DNA of 64,000 nucleotides from the NCBI RefSeq assembly GCF_004118155.1, contig NZ_SAIQ01000005.1:124001-188000 (forward strand), written 5' to 3'. The notes under the pieces are model-generated. The model did not search any database, had not been told where the DNA came from, and saw only the letters and a program-made list of their open reading frames with translations. Position numbers and translations under genes: made by a program. Position 1 is the stretch's first letter, and each line of letters begins with the position of its first letter. This document shows, one piece after another, positions 25,488 through 35,349 of this stretch. The DNA comes from Edaphocola flava. GTDB taxonomy: Bacteria; Bacteroidota; Bacteroidia; Chitinophagales; Chitinophagaceae.

Positions 25488-27065
25488 TTATCGTGCTACA
25501 TTTACCGCTCTTTTCTCACGGATTACGGTTACTTTAACCTGACCCGGATATTGCATTTCTTTCTGGATCTTATCTGCAATCTCGAAACTCAGTCTGTCGC
25601 TGTCCGCATCGCTTACTTTATCAGCCTCTACGATTACACGCAGTTCACGGCCCGCCTGGATAGCATATGCTTTCTCAACACCATTATAAGCAACAGCCAG
25701 GTTCTCCAGATCCTTGATCCGTTGCAGGTAACTCTGCATGATCTCGCGACGGGCGCCAGGGCGTGCACCGCTGATGGCATCACAAGCCTGGATGATAGGA
25801 GAGATAATAAAGGCCATCTCCATCTCATCATGGTGCGCACCAATTGCATTGACTACAGCAGGGTGTTCACCGCATTTTTCCGCCAGTTTGGCACCCAGCA
25901 ATGCGTGGCTCAGTTCTGTTTCCTCATCCGGTACTTTACCGATATCATGCAACAGGCCAGCACGTTTTGCCAGTTTTACTACTTTCTGACCCAGACCCAG
26001 TTCAGCAGCCATGATACCACACAGGTTAGCGGTCTCTTTAGAGTGCATCAGCAGGTTTTGACCGTAAGATGAACGGAAACGCATTTTGCCGACCATTCTT
26101 ACCAGGTCTTTATGCAGACCATGAATACCCAGTTCGATCACGGTACGCTCACCGATCTCCATAACCTGGTCTTCAATTTGTTTTTTAGTTTTCTCTACTA
26201 CCTCCTCGATACGGGCAGGGTGTATACGACCATCCTGTACCAGGCGTTGTAATGATAAGCGGGCGATCTCTCTTCTCAGCGGATCGAAACAGCTCAGTAC
26301 AATCGCCTCAGGAGTATCATCAATAACCAGGTCTACACCGGTTGCTGCCTCAAGGGCTCTGATGTTACGACCCTCACGGCCAATGATCTGACCTTTGATC
26401 TCGTCGCTCTCCAGGTTGAATACGGTAATAGCGTTCTCAATAGTTTGTTCCGCAGCCACACGTTGTATGCTTTGGATCACGATCTTCTTCGCCTCTTTGC
26501 TTGCATTGGTTTTAGCCTGCTCCACAATCTCCTGGATGTGGGCCATTGCATTGGTGCGGGCTTCTTCTTTCATCGCTTCTACCAGTTCAGCCTTAGCTTC
26601 TTCGGCAGAAAGATTAGCGATTTTTTCCAGTCTTTTGATCTGCTCTTCCTGGTGTTTGTCCAGTTCTGCTCTTTTGATCTTAGCCGATTCAATATGGTCC
26701 GTCAGTTCCGTTTTCAGTTCTGCATTCTCGTTGATCTGCGTTTGTACCGATTTCAGTTTGTCATTCAGGGATTGTTCCTTCTGTTTCAGTCTGTTTTCGC
26801 CCTCGCTTAATCTCTGTGTTTTTACCAGCACATCCTTTTCGTGTTCTGTTTTTAATTGAAGGAAGTGCTCTTTGGCTTCTAGTATTTTTTTGTCTTTTAA
26901 GGTTTCAGCATGAATTTTTGCGTCTTCTTTAATTTTCTCTGCTTGTTGTTCTGCTTCTTGTATTTTATGCGCCGTGTTTTTAGCAAAGAGGAACTTACCT
27001 AAGATAATCCCCGCCGCTACGGCAAATAAAGCTACAACCGCGGTCACGATTGCGATGTTGTCCAT
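25488..27065 (-). CDS. rny: Ribonuclease Y
   Basis: 525 residues: one N-terminal membrane span (about 5-28), a long coiled coil (30-200, Glu/Lys-rich), a KH domain ([15 protein letters not shown]) and an HD domain with H-D in LLHDIGKV, followed by AHHDEME. RNase Y starts mRNA decay at the membrane. The gene is divergent from folD. Confidence 0.95.
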   Translation of the reverse strand: MDNIAIVTAVVALFAVAAGIILGKFLFAKNTAHKIQEAEQQAEKIKEDAKIHAETLKDKKILEAKEHFLQLKTEHEKDVLVKTQRLSEGENRLKQKEQSLNDKLKSVQTQINENAELKTELTDHIESAKIKRAELDKHQEEQIKRLEKIANLSAEEAKAELVEAMKEEARTNAMAHIQEIVEQAKTNASKEAKKIVIQSIQRVAAEQTIENAITVFNLESDEIKGQIIGREGRNIRALEAATGVDLVIDDTPEAIVLSCFDPLRREIARLSLQRLVQDGRIHPARIEEVVEKTKKQIEDQVMEIGERTVIELGIHGLHKDLVRMVGKMRFRSSYGQNLLMHSKETANLCGIMAAELGLGQKVVKLAKRAGLLHDIGKVPDEETELSHALLGAKLAEKCGEHPAVVNAIGAHHDEMEMAFIISPIIQACDAISGARPGARREIMQSYLQRIKDLENLAVAYNGVEKAYAIQAGRELRVIVEADKVSDADSDRLSFEIADKIQKEMQYPGQVKVTVIREKRAVNVAR

Positions 27066-27282
27066 TGTATGTTAATTGTTCTTTTTGGGTTTGTAAATAT
27101 GATAAAATGACAGTCTTGTCCTAAAGATAAGCTGTAACCTGCGAAGTTAAAATATTTTTTACGTTTTTACTATTTCAGCGATGATAATTTGCGTTGATAA
27201 ACGAGCCGTTAACGGGCATTAGCACTCATTATGAGCATAAATAGTTATAAAGCAGTATTTTTTAATGTGATATGCATCGTAA

Positions 27283-27315
27283 TTGAGGTAAAAAGCCTTA
27301 ATTGTTGTAATTTTG
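27283..27315 (+). promoter_or_regulatory. Probable folD promoter, possibly giving a leaderless mRNA
   Basis: TTGA (27283-27286) and TAATTTTG (27308-27315) are 21 bp apart. The -7 box ends only 4 bp before the ATG at 27320, so transcription would begin at or next to the start codon. Confidence 0.5.
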
Positions 27316-27319
27316 CGCC

Positions 27320-28192
27320 ATGCAATTATTAGACGGTATTCATGTATCTAATGCTATCTTAGAAGAAATTAAAAAAGACGTAGATAGCCGTGTAAACAAC
27401 AATCAGAAAAGACCCCACCTGGCAGCTATCCTGGTAGGCGAGAATGCAGCCAGCCAGACCTATGTTGGTGCCAAGGTAAAAACCTGTGAATATGTTGGTT
27501 TTCAGTCAACATTATCCAAACTGGGCACTGATGTTTCTGAAGCGGAACTGCTGGAGCTGATTGAAAAATTCAACCAGGATGAAGATATCGACGGTATCCT
27601 GGTACAATTACCTTTACCAAAGCATATTTCTGAAGATAAAGTGATCAATGCCATCAGCCCGCTGAAGGATGTAGACGGCTTCCACCCCGTAAGTATCGGT
27701 AAAATGGTACTGGGTCAGGACACATTTGTACCGGCTACCCCTAATGGTATCATGATGATGCTGGATCATTACAACATCAATACCGCCGGTATGCACTGCG
27801 TGGTAATCGGCCGCAGTAACATCGTAGGTACGCCTATGAGCCTGCTCATGAGCCGCAATACACAACCGGGCAACTGTACGGTAACCATGTGTCACTCCAA
27901 AACCACTAACCTGAAAGAGATGTGTCTGCAGGCAGATATCATTGTTGCAGCGATCGGCAGACCGAATTATGTAACGGCTGATATGGTAAAACCAGGTGCG
28001 ATCATTATCGATGTGGGTATCAACCGTATCGAAGATGCCAGCAAGAAGTCCGGTTTCAGACTGGTAGGTGATGTAGACTTTGACAGTGTTAAAGAGAAGA
28101 GCAGCTACATAACCCCTGTACCGGGTGGTGTAGGTAAGATGACCATCTGTGCCCTGATGAAAAATACTTTGCTGGCCTGCGCCAACAAATAA
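27320..28192 (+). CDS. folD: Methylenetetrahydrofolate dehydrogenase/cyclohydrolase
   Basis: 290 residues with the FolD signatures GENAASQTYVGAKVKTCEYVG, the DGILVQLPLPKH block and VIGRSNIVGTPMS; the catalytic Lys is in the YVGAKVK segment. It interconverts 5,10-methylene- and 10-formyl-tetrahydrofolate with NADP, for purine synthesis and one-carbon supply. It ends at a strong terminator. Confidence 0.97.
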   Translation: MQLLDGIHVSNAILEEIKKDVDSRVNNNQKRPHLAAILVGENAASQTYVGAKVKTCEYVGFQSTLSKLGTDVSEAELLELIEKFNQDEDIDGILVQLPLPKHISEDKVINAISPLKDVDGFHPVSIGKMVLGQDTFVPATPNGIMMMLDHYNINTAGMHCVVIGRSNIVGTPMSLLMSRNTQPGNCTVTMCHSKTTNLKEMCLQADIIVAAIGRPNYVTADMVKPGAIIIDVGINRIEDASKKSGFRLVGDVDFDSVKEKSSYITPVPGGVGKMTICALMKNTLLACANK

Positions 28193-28208
28193 TAAGATAT
28201 ATATGTGA

Positions 28209-28242
28209 AGAAAAGCCGCTCCGGAATCGGAGCGGCTTTTCT
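28209..28242 (+). terminator. Terminator after folD
   Basis: Stem of about 15 bp (GAAAAGCCGCTCCG with complement) with a GAAT loop, followed by a CT/T-rich run. Confidence 0.9.
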
Positions 28243-28287
28243 CTTTTTGGTGAATAATATATACTTTAGCATCATAAATGCATCGGT

Positions 28288-29427
28288 ATGAAACGAATAA
28301 GTTTATTCATTCTATTAGTATTATATATGCTGCTTACTTCCCGCAGCAGCCAGGCACAGGGCTTTGCGCCATTAGGAGCAGAATGGACCTATCATGACAT
28401 TGTAGGTGGACCTTTAACTGGCGAAGAATACCTGTATAAATATAAATGCATACAGGTCGATACCTTTCCTGATAAAGTGGTCTCTACAGTCAGTTATGAG
28501 TACCTTACGCAGGGACTGGAATGGTGGAGCAGCTCGCCTGATCCTTACCATACCTGGAGAGATACCGTGACCGGCACATTACAGTTCTATGAGCAAAACG
28601 ATACCGTATGGGTGTATAACAATATATTCCAGAAGTATACCCCGCTGTATATCTTTAATGCACAGGAGGGAGATACCCTGCGTATTCCAATATTGGATAT
28701 ACACCCTACCTACCCTAATGCTACACCTGACGGGGATTCTGTATTTGTGTTGATTGTAGACTCTATCCGTACAGTCAATTACGATGGGGTAAATGCAGAG
28801 ACTTATTTTGTCAGTAATTATCTGGGCGATACGATCAATGTAGACTGGAACAATTTTGACGGGCCGGAAGATATACCTAACCCAATCTGTAATTGGACAG
28901 CCGCTGTCAAGTACCGTTCTATGGACAGTATTCCTTTGTCTCCTATTGCCGGTATGCCTATAGGAGCCTATACCCGTTTATTTGGTGGTGTCGGTCAAGG
29001 CTTATTGCCAGGTAGGTTCTTTTTACCTCCTAATGATAATACGGTTTGGGAGGGGCAGCACATTCTCAATAAAATCCAGTGTTTTGGTAATGATACGGTG
29101 TCTTTTGTAATAGATACCGGTTTAGGTTGCGATACGTTTGAATTTAATCGTCCCCTGGCGGTCAATTCCGTAAATGCCCTGAAAGGCGTAGATGTATACC
29201 CCAATCCGGCGCGTAACACACTGGTACTGCAGGCGCAGCAACCATTCGCAGCGCATACCAGCTTGAGCGTAACAGATATGCTGGGCCGCACGGTAGTTGA
29301 TAAGACCGTTGTTGCAGGCAAGCAGCAACATACCTTATCTGTAACAGGGTGGACTGCCGGTACGTATATACTCATTCTGGAGCAGGACGGGCAGCGATAC
29401 TACCGTAAGGTACAGGTAGTGCATTAA
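28288..29427 (+). CDS. Secreted protein with T9SS type A sorting domain, unknown function
   Basis: 379 residues: signal peptide (cleaved near SSQAQG), then a large acidic domain with many Tyr/Trp/Asp residues and no motif I recognise, and at about residue 300 the sorting domain (GVDVYPNPARNTLVL, TDMLGR, then GTYILIL and KVQVVH). It should be exported across the outer membrane by the type IX system. It is preceded by the folD terminator and overlaps nothing; the HAD gene runs towards it with 5 bp between stops. Confidence 0.85.
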   Translation: MKRISLFILLVLYMLLTSRSSQAQGFAPLGAEWTYHDIVGGPLTGEEYLYKYKCIQVDTFPDKVVSTVSYEYLTQGLEWWSSSPDPYHTWRDTVTGTLQFYEQNDTVWVYNNIFQKYTPLYIFNAQEGDTLRIPILDIHPTYPNATPDGDSVFVLIVDSIRTVNYDGVNAETYFVSNYLGDTINVDWNNFDGPEDIPNPICNWTAAVKYRSMDSIPLSPIAGMPIGAYTRLFGGVGQGLLPGRFFLPPNDNTVWEGQHILNKIQCFGNDTVSFVIDTGLGCDTFEFNRPLAVNSVNALKGVDVYPNPARNTLVLQAQQPFAAHTSLSVTDMLGRTVVDKTVVAGKQQHTLSVTGWTAGTYILILEQDGQRYYRKVQVVH

Positions 29428-29432
29428 TCACC

Positions 29433-30095
29433 TTAAATATCCAGTAATCTTACATAGTCGGCAAAGGAGAACTGCTCCAGGCTGGGGATCAGCAGGTCGG
29501 CCAGTCCGAATTTAGGATTGTCGAACTGCTGCGGCTCCGGCACAGCGACCAGCAGCATACGTGCCGCTTTGGCTGCCACCATACCATTTATAGAATCTTC
29601 AAAGGCTACACAGCGCCAGGGTAGCGTATTCAGCGCCGCAGCACATTGCAGGTACACTTCCGGGTGGGGTTTACCCACCACACAATTATCCGCAGTATTG
29701 ACACTCTGGAAGTAGTGCTCCAGCCCGAAATGCTGCAGCAGGGCCTTTACCATACGTGCCGGAGAAGAAGTGGCCACACCCATTGGTACACTGTTCATCT
29801 TCAGCTCTTCCAGCAATGGATATACCCCCGGCATAATGCGGCCCTTGGCTATGGTGCGGGCAATGATATTGTCCAGCACGTCTTCGGCCAGTTGGCGCGC
29901 CTTGTTGCTGTCCTTCCATCCGAAGCGCTCGTTCCAGAACTCCGTTACTTCGTATATCCGTAGTCCCTTGGTGTATTTCAGTAATTCTTTGGTAATGGCC
30001 ACGCCATTGTCATGCGCTACTTCATGCATACTTTCCACCCATAAATGAGGGTCCGTATCAAAAAGCAGGCCATCCATATCAAATATTGCCGCCAT
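29433..30095 (-). CDS. HAD-superfamily sugar-phosphate phosphatase (HxpB-like)
   Basis: 220 residues with the HAD nucleophile motif FDMDGLLFDTD (D6, D8), motif II in GVATSSPARM, and the K/D motifs near VVGKPHPEVY and AFEDSINGM. These match the HxpB/YniC-type hexitol and 2-deoxyglucose-6-phosphate phosphatases. It lies 35 bp downstream of the DUF6089-type gene and converges with the T9SS cargo gene. Confidence 0.85.
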   Translation of the reverse strand: MAAIFDMDGLLFDTDPHLWVESMHEVAHDNGVAITKELLKYTKGLRIYEVTEFWNERFGWKDSNKARQLAEDVLDNIIARTIAKGRIMPGVYPLLEELKMNSVPMGVATSSPARMVKALLQHFGLEHYFQSVNTADNCVVGKPHPEVYLQCAAALNTLPWRCVAFEDSINGMVAAKAARMLLVAVPEPQQFDNPKFGLADLLIPSLEQFSFADYVRLLDI

Positions 30096-30130
30096 GTATT
30101 ATGCAGGTAATCCTGTGTGTGGTAAAATGA

Positions 30131-30991
30131 TTAATAATCGTCCCAGATCGGGTTATCCGATGGGCATTTGTACGTTTTCAGCTGGAAAGAAAGGGTTATC
30201 TGACCGATCAGGTACTGATCTATAGTCGCGCGGTCACCTCTTTGTTTACCTGCCCGGCCCAGTTTTTGTCCGTCGATAGTGATCGATGGGTCCTGGAGCA
30301 CAGATGCGGTATTCGGCATTCCGTTAGGCGTGAAATAGTTTACCCCGACATAAGTCTGGCTTACATCGTCCAGGTAATCGGTAAAGGCAAAGCGATGCAC
30401 GACCTCTACACCCAGGTTCACACCCGGAGCCAGCCAGCATTTGATACCGGCACCAAAAGGAGCCATCACATTTACCTTGTTGTACCGGCGATCGCGGTAC
30501 GGAGTAGTATTCTGCCCCTCAGTGCCCAGTGGCTGCAGATAGGTTTTGCGGCCGCTGTACATCACAAACGGATTGGAGTACAAAGCTCCTACACCCAATA
30601 CCATATACGGGGTAAAACGACGATCGTTATTGCCCGTCTGGAAACGGAAGAAATTGAATTCCCCTATAGCAGAGGCCTCCATTATATTATTCTGGAAGCT
30701 CAGGTTGCGGGTCTTTTGATAGCTATTGTCGCTATAGCTGTCTTTATAGCCCAGCTGGGCATAAGACAGGCCTATGCGTAAAGAAATATACGGATTGAAA
30801 TAATAACGATAGAAGGCGCCACCTGCCGGACGAATATGGTTAAAACCATACCCCGGATTAAGGTCGCCGAAGTATTGAGCCCCACCGGTCATAACGCCGT
30901 ACTCGTGCCGCTCAAAGAATTTTTGCGCGCTTGCCGTAATCCCGCTGCCCAGTAGTGCCAGTATTCCTAATGTGAACTGTTTCAATCGCAT
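30131..30991 (-). CDS. DUF6089-type outer-membrane beta-barrel protein
   Basis: 286 residues with a signal peptide ending TASAQ, then YGVMTGGAQYFGDLNPGYGF and RPAGGAFYRYYFNPYISLR, typical of DUF6089. Alternating strands indicate an outer-membrane barrel. The gene is upstream of the HAD gene on the same strand, 35 bp away. Function unknown. Confidence 0.82.
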   Translation of the reverse strand: MRLKQFTLGILALLGSGITASAQKFFERHEYGVMTGGAQYFGDLNPGYGFNHIRPAGGAFYRYYFNPYISLRIGLSYAQLGYKDSYSDNSYQKTRNLSFQNNIMEASAIGEFNFFRFQTGNNDRRFTPYMVLGVGALYSNPFVMYSGRKTYLQPLGTEGQNTTPYRDRRYNKVNVMAPFGAGIKCWLAPGVNLGVEVVHRFAFTDYLDDVSQTYVGVNYFTPNGMPNTASVLQDPSITIDGQKLGRAGKQRGDRATIDQYLIGQITLSFQLKTYKCPSDNPIWDDY

Positions 30992-31102
30992 AATGATTCT
31001 TTACAAGTGTAAAACGCGAATTTACACTTTTAATTGTATAAGCCTATTTTGTATGATCAATATTAGTAAAATGATCGTAATTTCACGCGATTATAAAACG
31101 AT

Positions 31103-31765
31103 ATGGCTATGAACCTGCAAAAAAGCCTGGACTTTCTGAAGGCACTCAGCGAACATAATGACAAATCCTGGATGGATGAAAACCGGAAGTGGTACGAAAC
31201 GGAGAAGAAAACCTTCGAAGCATTCGTATCCGGGCTCATCGCGGAGATTGCTGTATTCGACCCGGCCATAGCAGATCTTACTCCTAAAGATTGCATCTTC
31301 CGTCTGAACAGGGATATTCGTTTTTCTAATGATAAAAGTCCTTACAAAACCAATTTCGGCGCCGCGATGGCCATTGGAGGTAAGAAAAGCAATAAAGCAG
31401 CCTATTATATCCATATCCAACCCGGCCATTCATTTCTGGGCGGAGGTATGTGGATGCCGGAAGCCGCAGTACTGAAAAATATACGCCAGGAGATCGATTA
31501 CGGTTTTGAAGACTTTCAGAAACTGATCAAAGCACCGGCATTTACCAAGCATTTCAAAAAGATAGACGGAGAAACCTTATCCAGACCACCAAAAGGCTAT
31601 GAGGCGGACAATCCTGCTATCGAATACCTGAAGCATAAAAGCTTTACTGTAGGTAAAGCCCTGAGCGATAAAGAAGTGACACACAAAGATTTTCTGGCAC
31701 ATTGTGCAGAAGCCTTTGCTTCCATGAAACCATTTATTGACTTCCTGAACCAATCTACCGATTAA
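31103..31765 (+). CDS. DUF2461 (TIGR02453) family protein
   Basis: 220 residues. FLKALSEHNDKSWMDENRKWY, FRLNRDIRFSNDKSPYKTNF and GGGMWMPEAAVLKNIRQEID are the family blocks. No catalytic role is known. No signal peptide is seen, so it is likely cytoplasmic. The gene lies 13 bp before the GlmU-like gene and may be part of a short operon with tpiA. Confidence 0.85.
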   Translation: MAMNLQKSLDFLKALSEHNDKSWMDENRKWYETEKKTFEAFVSGLIAEIAVFDPAIADLTPKDCIFRLNRDIRFSNDKSPYKTNFGAAMAIGGKKSNKAAYYIHIQPGHSFLGGGMWMPEAAVLKNIRQEIDYGFEDFQKLIKAPAFTKHFKKIDGETLSRPPKGYEADNPAIEYLKHKSFTVGKALSDKEVTHKDFLAHCAEAFASMKPFIDFLNQSTD

Positions 31766-31778
31766 TCCAGACCATTAC

Positions 31779-32975
31779 ATGAATCTGATATTATTTGATA
31801 CGGCAGTAAGAAACCATTTGCTGCCCTTTACCCATACAAGACCTGTAGCCGACATCCGTTGTGGTATCCTTACCATGCGCGAGCGCTGGGAATTATACCT
31901 GCAAAGAGCCTCCTCAACAGTTTCTGTCCCGGTGCTGCAGGCCGCATTTCCCGTGCATTACAACGAAACAGATAATCTTTATATCAATGCTGCTGTGTTT
32001 GCCACACCGGTATTAGGTATCGTCATCAGTAACCTGAGACCAGGACAGGCTTTGGTACAAGACGAAACGATCATTGCCATCTATACAGATGCCGTATTGG
32101 ATTATGAAGCACTGAATGCAGCTTCTCTGAAAGATTATGAGCCGGTACTGTGCAGTGAACCATTTAAACAATTGAAACAGGTATGGGATATTTTCAATCT
32201 GAATGATTATGCCATCCGCAGCGATTTCGCTATACTGACCTATCAGAAAGAGAGCCAGCCGATACCGGCGCATGTAACCCTGATCGGTGAGGCGAAGAAC
32301 GTATTTATAGAAGAAGGAGCCATTGTATCGGCCTGCATCCTCAATGCACAGACCGGACCAGTGTACATCGCTAAAGAAGCGGAGATCATGGAAGGTTGTA
32401 TGCTGCGCGGGCCACTGGCCTTAAGCACACATGCCGTAGTGAAAATGGGCGCTAAAATATATGGTGCGACTACAATTGGTGCCGGTAGTAAAGTAGGCGG
32501 AGAGATTAGTAATGTAGTCTTCTTCGATAATTCCAATAAAGGCCATGACGGTTTTGTAGGTAATGCGGTAATCGGCGAGTGGTGTAACCTGGGTGCCGAT
32601 ACCAATGCCAGCAACCTGAAGAATAACTACGATGAAGTAAGCATCTGGAGCGAGGCAGAAGGTGCCATGATTAAAACAGGATTGCAGTTCTGCGGCCTGC
32701 TGATGGGCGACCATTCCAAATGCGGCATCAATACCATGTTCAATACCGGAACTGTAGTAGGGGTAAGCAGTAATATTTACGGGGGAGACTTCCCGGACAA
32801 GTATGTGCCCTCCTTCAGCTGGGGTGGTAAGAATGATATGACCACCTATCGCTTCGATAAGGCGCTGGATACTGCAAACCGCATGATGGCCCGCCGTGGC
32901 AAAACCTTGTCCGATGCGGAGATCGCCGTATTACAACACATTTTTGACCATAAAGAAAACTATATAAAACAATAA
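31779..32975 (+). CDS. GlmU-family protein (putative sugar nucleotidyltransferase with LbH domain)
   Basis: 398 residues. The N-terminal half has the RPVADIRCGILTMRERWE segment of the alternative Bacteroidota GlmU family (TIGR03991), and the C-terminal half (from about residue 165) is a left-handed beta-helix with VKMGAKIYG, VSSNIYGG and NTGTVVGVSSN. It may be an N-acetylglucosamine-1-phosphate uridyltransferase or acetyltransferase variant; activity is not proved. It is 13 bp after the DUF2461 gene and 12 bp before tpiA. Confidence 0.85.
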   Translation: MNLILFDTAVRNHLLPFTHTRPVADIRCGILTMRERWELYLQRASSTVSVPVLQAAFPVHYNETDNLYINAAVFATPVLGIVISNLRPGQALVQDETIIAIYTDAVLDYEALNAASLKDYEPVLCSEPFKQLKQVWDIFNLNDYAIRSDFAILTYQKESQPIPAHVTLIGEAKNVFIEEGAIVSACILNAQTGPVYIAKEAEIMEGCMLRGPLALSTHAVVKMGAKIYGATTIGAGSKVGGEISNVVFFDNSNKGHDGFVGNAVIGEWCNLGADTNASNLKNNYDEVSIWSEAEGAMIKTGLQFCGLLMGDHSKCGINTMFNTGTVVGVSSNIYGGDFPDKYVPSFSWGGKNDMTTYRFDKALDTANRMMARRGKTLSDAEIAVLQHIFDHKENYIKQ

Positions 32976-32987
32976 ATTCTTATCGTG

Positions 32988-33749
32988 ATGAGCAGAAAGA
33001 AAATCGTAGCCGGTAACTGGAAAATGAATAAGAACATTTTCGAAGGCAAACAATTAGTAAACGATATTTTGGAAAGCGGACTGGAACTGCGTGATGACCT
33101 GGAAGTGGTTATTGCACCACCGTTTACCAGCCTGGAACTGGCTGCCAGCCAGCTCAAAGACAGTAAAAATATATACCTGGCAGCACAAAACTGCCATCAG
33201 GAAGCCTCTGGTGCCTACACCGGTGAGGTATCTGCCGAAATGCTGAAAGGTATTGGTGTCAGCTATGTGATCATCGGGCACTCAGAGCGTCGCCAGTACT
33301 TTGGCGAGACAGATGCGATCCTGGCGCAGAAAGTTGATGCCGTACTGAAACAAGGTATGAAAGTAATCTTCTGTTGCGGCGAGCCACTGGAAATCCGTGA
33401 AGCAAATACTCAGAATGCCTATATTCAGACACAGATCGAAAATGGTCTGTTTCACCTGGATGAAGCAGCATTTAAAAATATCGTGATTGCATACGAACCT
33501 ATCTGGGCGATCGGTACTGGTCTTACTGCAAGCGATGAGCAGGCACAGGAAATGCATGCACACATCCGCAGCCTGGTTGCCGCTAAATATGGCGAAACTG
33601 TTGCTGATAATACTTCCATCTTATATGGTGGTAGCTGCAAACCATCCAATGCAGCAGGCTTATTTGCCTGTCCGGATGTTGATGGTGGCCTGATCGGTGG
33701 TGCATCTTTAGTAGCCGCTGATTTTGCCGGTATTATTAAAGCGAGATAG
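32988..33749 (+). CDS. tpiA: Triosephosphate isomerase
   Basis: 253 residues from the ATG at 32988; a GTG 3 bp earlier is in frame. The catalytic residues are all present: Lys in GNWKMNKN, His in IIGHSERR, Glu in AYEPIWAIGTG, and the phosphate loop YGGSCKPSNA. It interconverts DHAP and glyceraldehyde-3-P. The gene ends at a strong bidirectional terminator. Confidence 0.97.
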   Translation: MSRKKIVAGNWKMNKNIFEGKQLVNDILESGLELRDDLEVVIAPPFTSLELAASQLKDSKNIYLAAQNCHQEASGAYTGEVSAEMLKGIGVSYVIIGHSERRQYFGETDAILAQKVDAVLKQGMKVIFCCGEPLEIREANTQNAYIQTQIENGLFHLDEAAFKNIVIAYEPIWAIGTGLTASDEQAQEMHAHIRSLVAAKYGETVADNTSILYGGSCKPSNAAGLFACPDVDGGLIGGASLVAADFAGIIKAR

Positions 33750-33761
33750 TATAATCAATAT

Positions 33762-33800
33762 AAACAGAAAGACCAGCTCACAAGGCTGGTCTTTCTGTTT
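33762..33800. terminator. Bidirectional terminator between tpiA and the CxxC gene
   Basis: Perfect 16-bp arms (33762-33777 and 33785-33800), 7-nt loop, between convergent genes. Confidence 0.9.
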
Positions 33801-33801
33801 A

Positions 33802-35256
33802 TTAAAACAGTTTCTTACAGATAATGTAATCATTTTTATCCTTTTCCGGCATCCAAAGGAAATAACCAAACCGTGACAAATCTGGTTTTATAAATCTGGA
33901 TTGATCCTGAGGCATCTGAATCTTGCCGACAATGTTTTTAACCTGTAGATTATAATCCATTATAATATTTGTGGTAATGCCATTTTCATCTGTTGAATAA
34001 TAGGAAATTATTAGATTGGGATATTGAACAACAATATCATTTATGGTTATATTTATATTCTTGTCATTGTTTAAAAGGTGCGCAAATTCATATTCCTTAT
34101 TTACCGGTATATTTAAATCTACCGATTGCTCCGTTTCCAGATCATACAATATATTGGAAATAGAAGTCATGAAATACCTGCCCGAAAAGCTTAAGTCGAG
34201 ATACCGGTATCCAACATTTTTATTAATGGCTGGCACGGTAAATGGCAGCATTTTTTTAAATTGATATATTCCGCTTTCTAAGGCAAACTTTGCTAAAAAA
34301 TAATTAGGTTTATCAGTTTCCAACCGGTCTTTAACAACTAACAGATACATGTTATTGTGGTACATATGGAATCTGGGAATGATATTATATCCCGGTGGCA
34401 GATGCTCTTTACTCACTGCTCGCGACTCCAGGTAATTACCGTCTTTATAAATATTCACTACAGAGAAGCCACCTAGTATAGAATCTGCCATATTGGAAAT
34501 ATAAGTATGGTGCGAGGAGGTGAATAAGGAATCATTCACAAATTGAAAATCTTCAAACCTGTCTTTATCCGGGATGTCCGTAACTTTTCTTACCTCGCTC
34601 AACTTGCTTTTGGCAAGCACCGTATCCCTAAAATGTAGTTTGTATATATTGAGCAGCATCTCATCTGTAAAGATGATTTTAAAAGCCTGATGTTTCTCTT
34701 TAAGATCAAGGTAATCAAAGGCATTAGTATGCAGGATGTTTTTAAAACAAATCTGTTCTGTATTTTTCACCCAGAGATCAAAAGTCGATTTTTTAAATTC
34801 GTAATTCCCCAGGTTCACTTTTTCCATTTTATCTAATGACTCCAGATCGTCAATTAGTGTCCTTGCGTTATGGTAAATTTTATAGTTAGAGTCAGTGCCA
34901 AATTGCAAAATAAACGCTTGCTCATAGATATGATATTTGTCAAAAAGGGCTGATGAGAATATAAATTTCTGGCTTTGATGACCATCCAATTGGTATTTCT
35001 TTTTGATCTCCTCTAAATCATCAGAATAGTTGTCGGGTATTACATAAGAATAGTCAATTTTTTTTGCATCTAATAGATTTAAATTTTTATAAAATTCATT
35101 ATTACATTGATGACAAGAACCCGGCATAAATGGAATTAATACTGTTGCTTGTTCCTTTTGATGACTTTTTTGTGTTTTTAAGTGTTGTGCTGTTCCGGTT
35201 GCAGTAAATAGCAGCACAAACATGAATACCAAAATATTTCTAAACACATTATTCAT
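33802..35256 (-). CDS. Exported thioredoxin-like protein with a CxxC motif and a possible beta-propeller tail
   Basis: 484 residues. A signal peptide (1-23) ends near TGTAQ. Residues 38-60 look like a thioredoxin-type strand and active site (LIPFMPGSCHQCNNEF, C-x2-C). The remainder has repeated beta-strand segments with SxxHTY, YLESRAV, YLLVVKD, YFLAKF and the like, compatible with a propeller, though I cannot identify the family. The gene and its neighbour at 35350 are more AT-rich than the surrounding genes, suggesting recent arrival. Between them is a hairpin that could lower expression of this gene. Confidence 0.6.
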   Translation of the reverse strand: MNNVFRNILVFMFVLLFTATGTAQHLKTQKSHQKEQATVLIPFMPGSCHQCNNEFYKNLNLLDAKKIDYSYVIPDNYSDDLEEIKKKYQLDGHQSQKFIFSSALFDKYHIYEQAFILQFGTDSNYKIYHNARTLIDDLESLDKMEKVNLGNYEFKKSTFDLWVKNTEQICFKNILHTNAFDYLDLKEKHQAFKIIFTDEMLLNIYKLHFRDTVLAKSKLSEVRKVTDIPDKDRFEDFQFVNDSLFTSSHHTYISNMADSILGGFSVVNIYKDGNYLESRAVSKEHLPPGYNIIPRFHMYHNNMYLLVVKDRLETDKPNYFLAKFALESGIYQFKKMLPFTVPAINKNVGYRYLDLSFSGRYFMTSISNILYDLETEQSVDLNIPVNKEYEFAHLLNNDKNINITINDIVVQYPNLIISYYSTDENGITTNIIMDYNLQVKNIVGKIQMPQDQSRFIKPDLSRFGYFLWMPEKDKNDYIICKKLF

Positions 35257-35287
35257 GTTGGTTAACTTTATGAGTAGATAATAAAAG

Positions 35288-35308
35288 AGGCTAGATATAT
35301 CTAACCCC
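35288..35308 (-). terminator. Weak hairpin between the two AT-rich genes
   Basis: Stem from palindrome TAGATATATCTA (35292-35303) plus three flanking GC pairs, followed on the minus strand by a T-rich run. It could act as a partial terminator that favours the upstream small gene. Confidence 0.4.
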
Positions 35309-35349
35309 TTAATAATGAGAAATTTATTTGTTGTTTGATCCGAATGATA

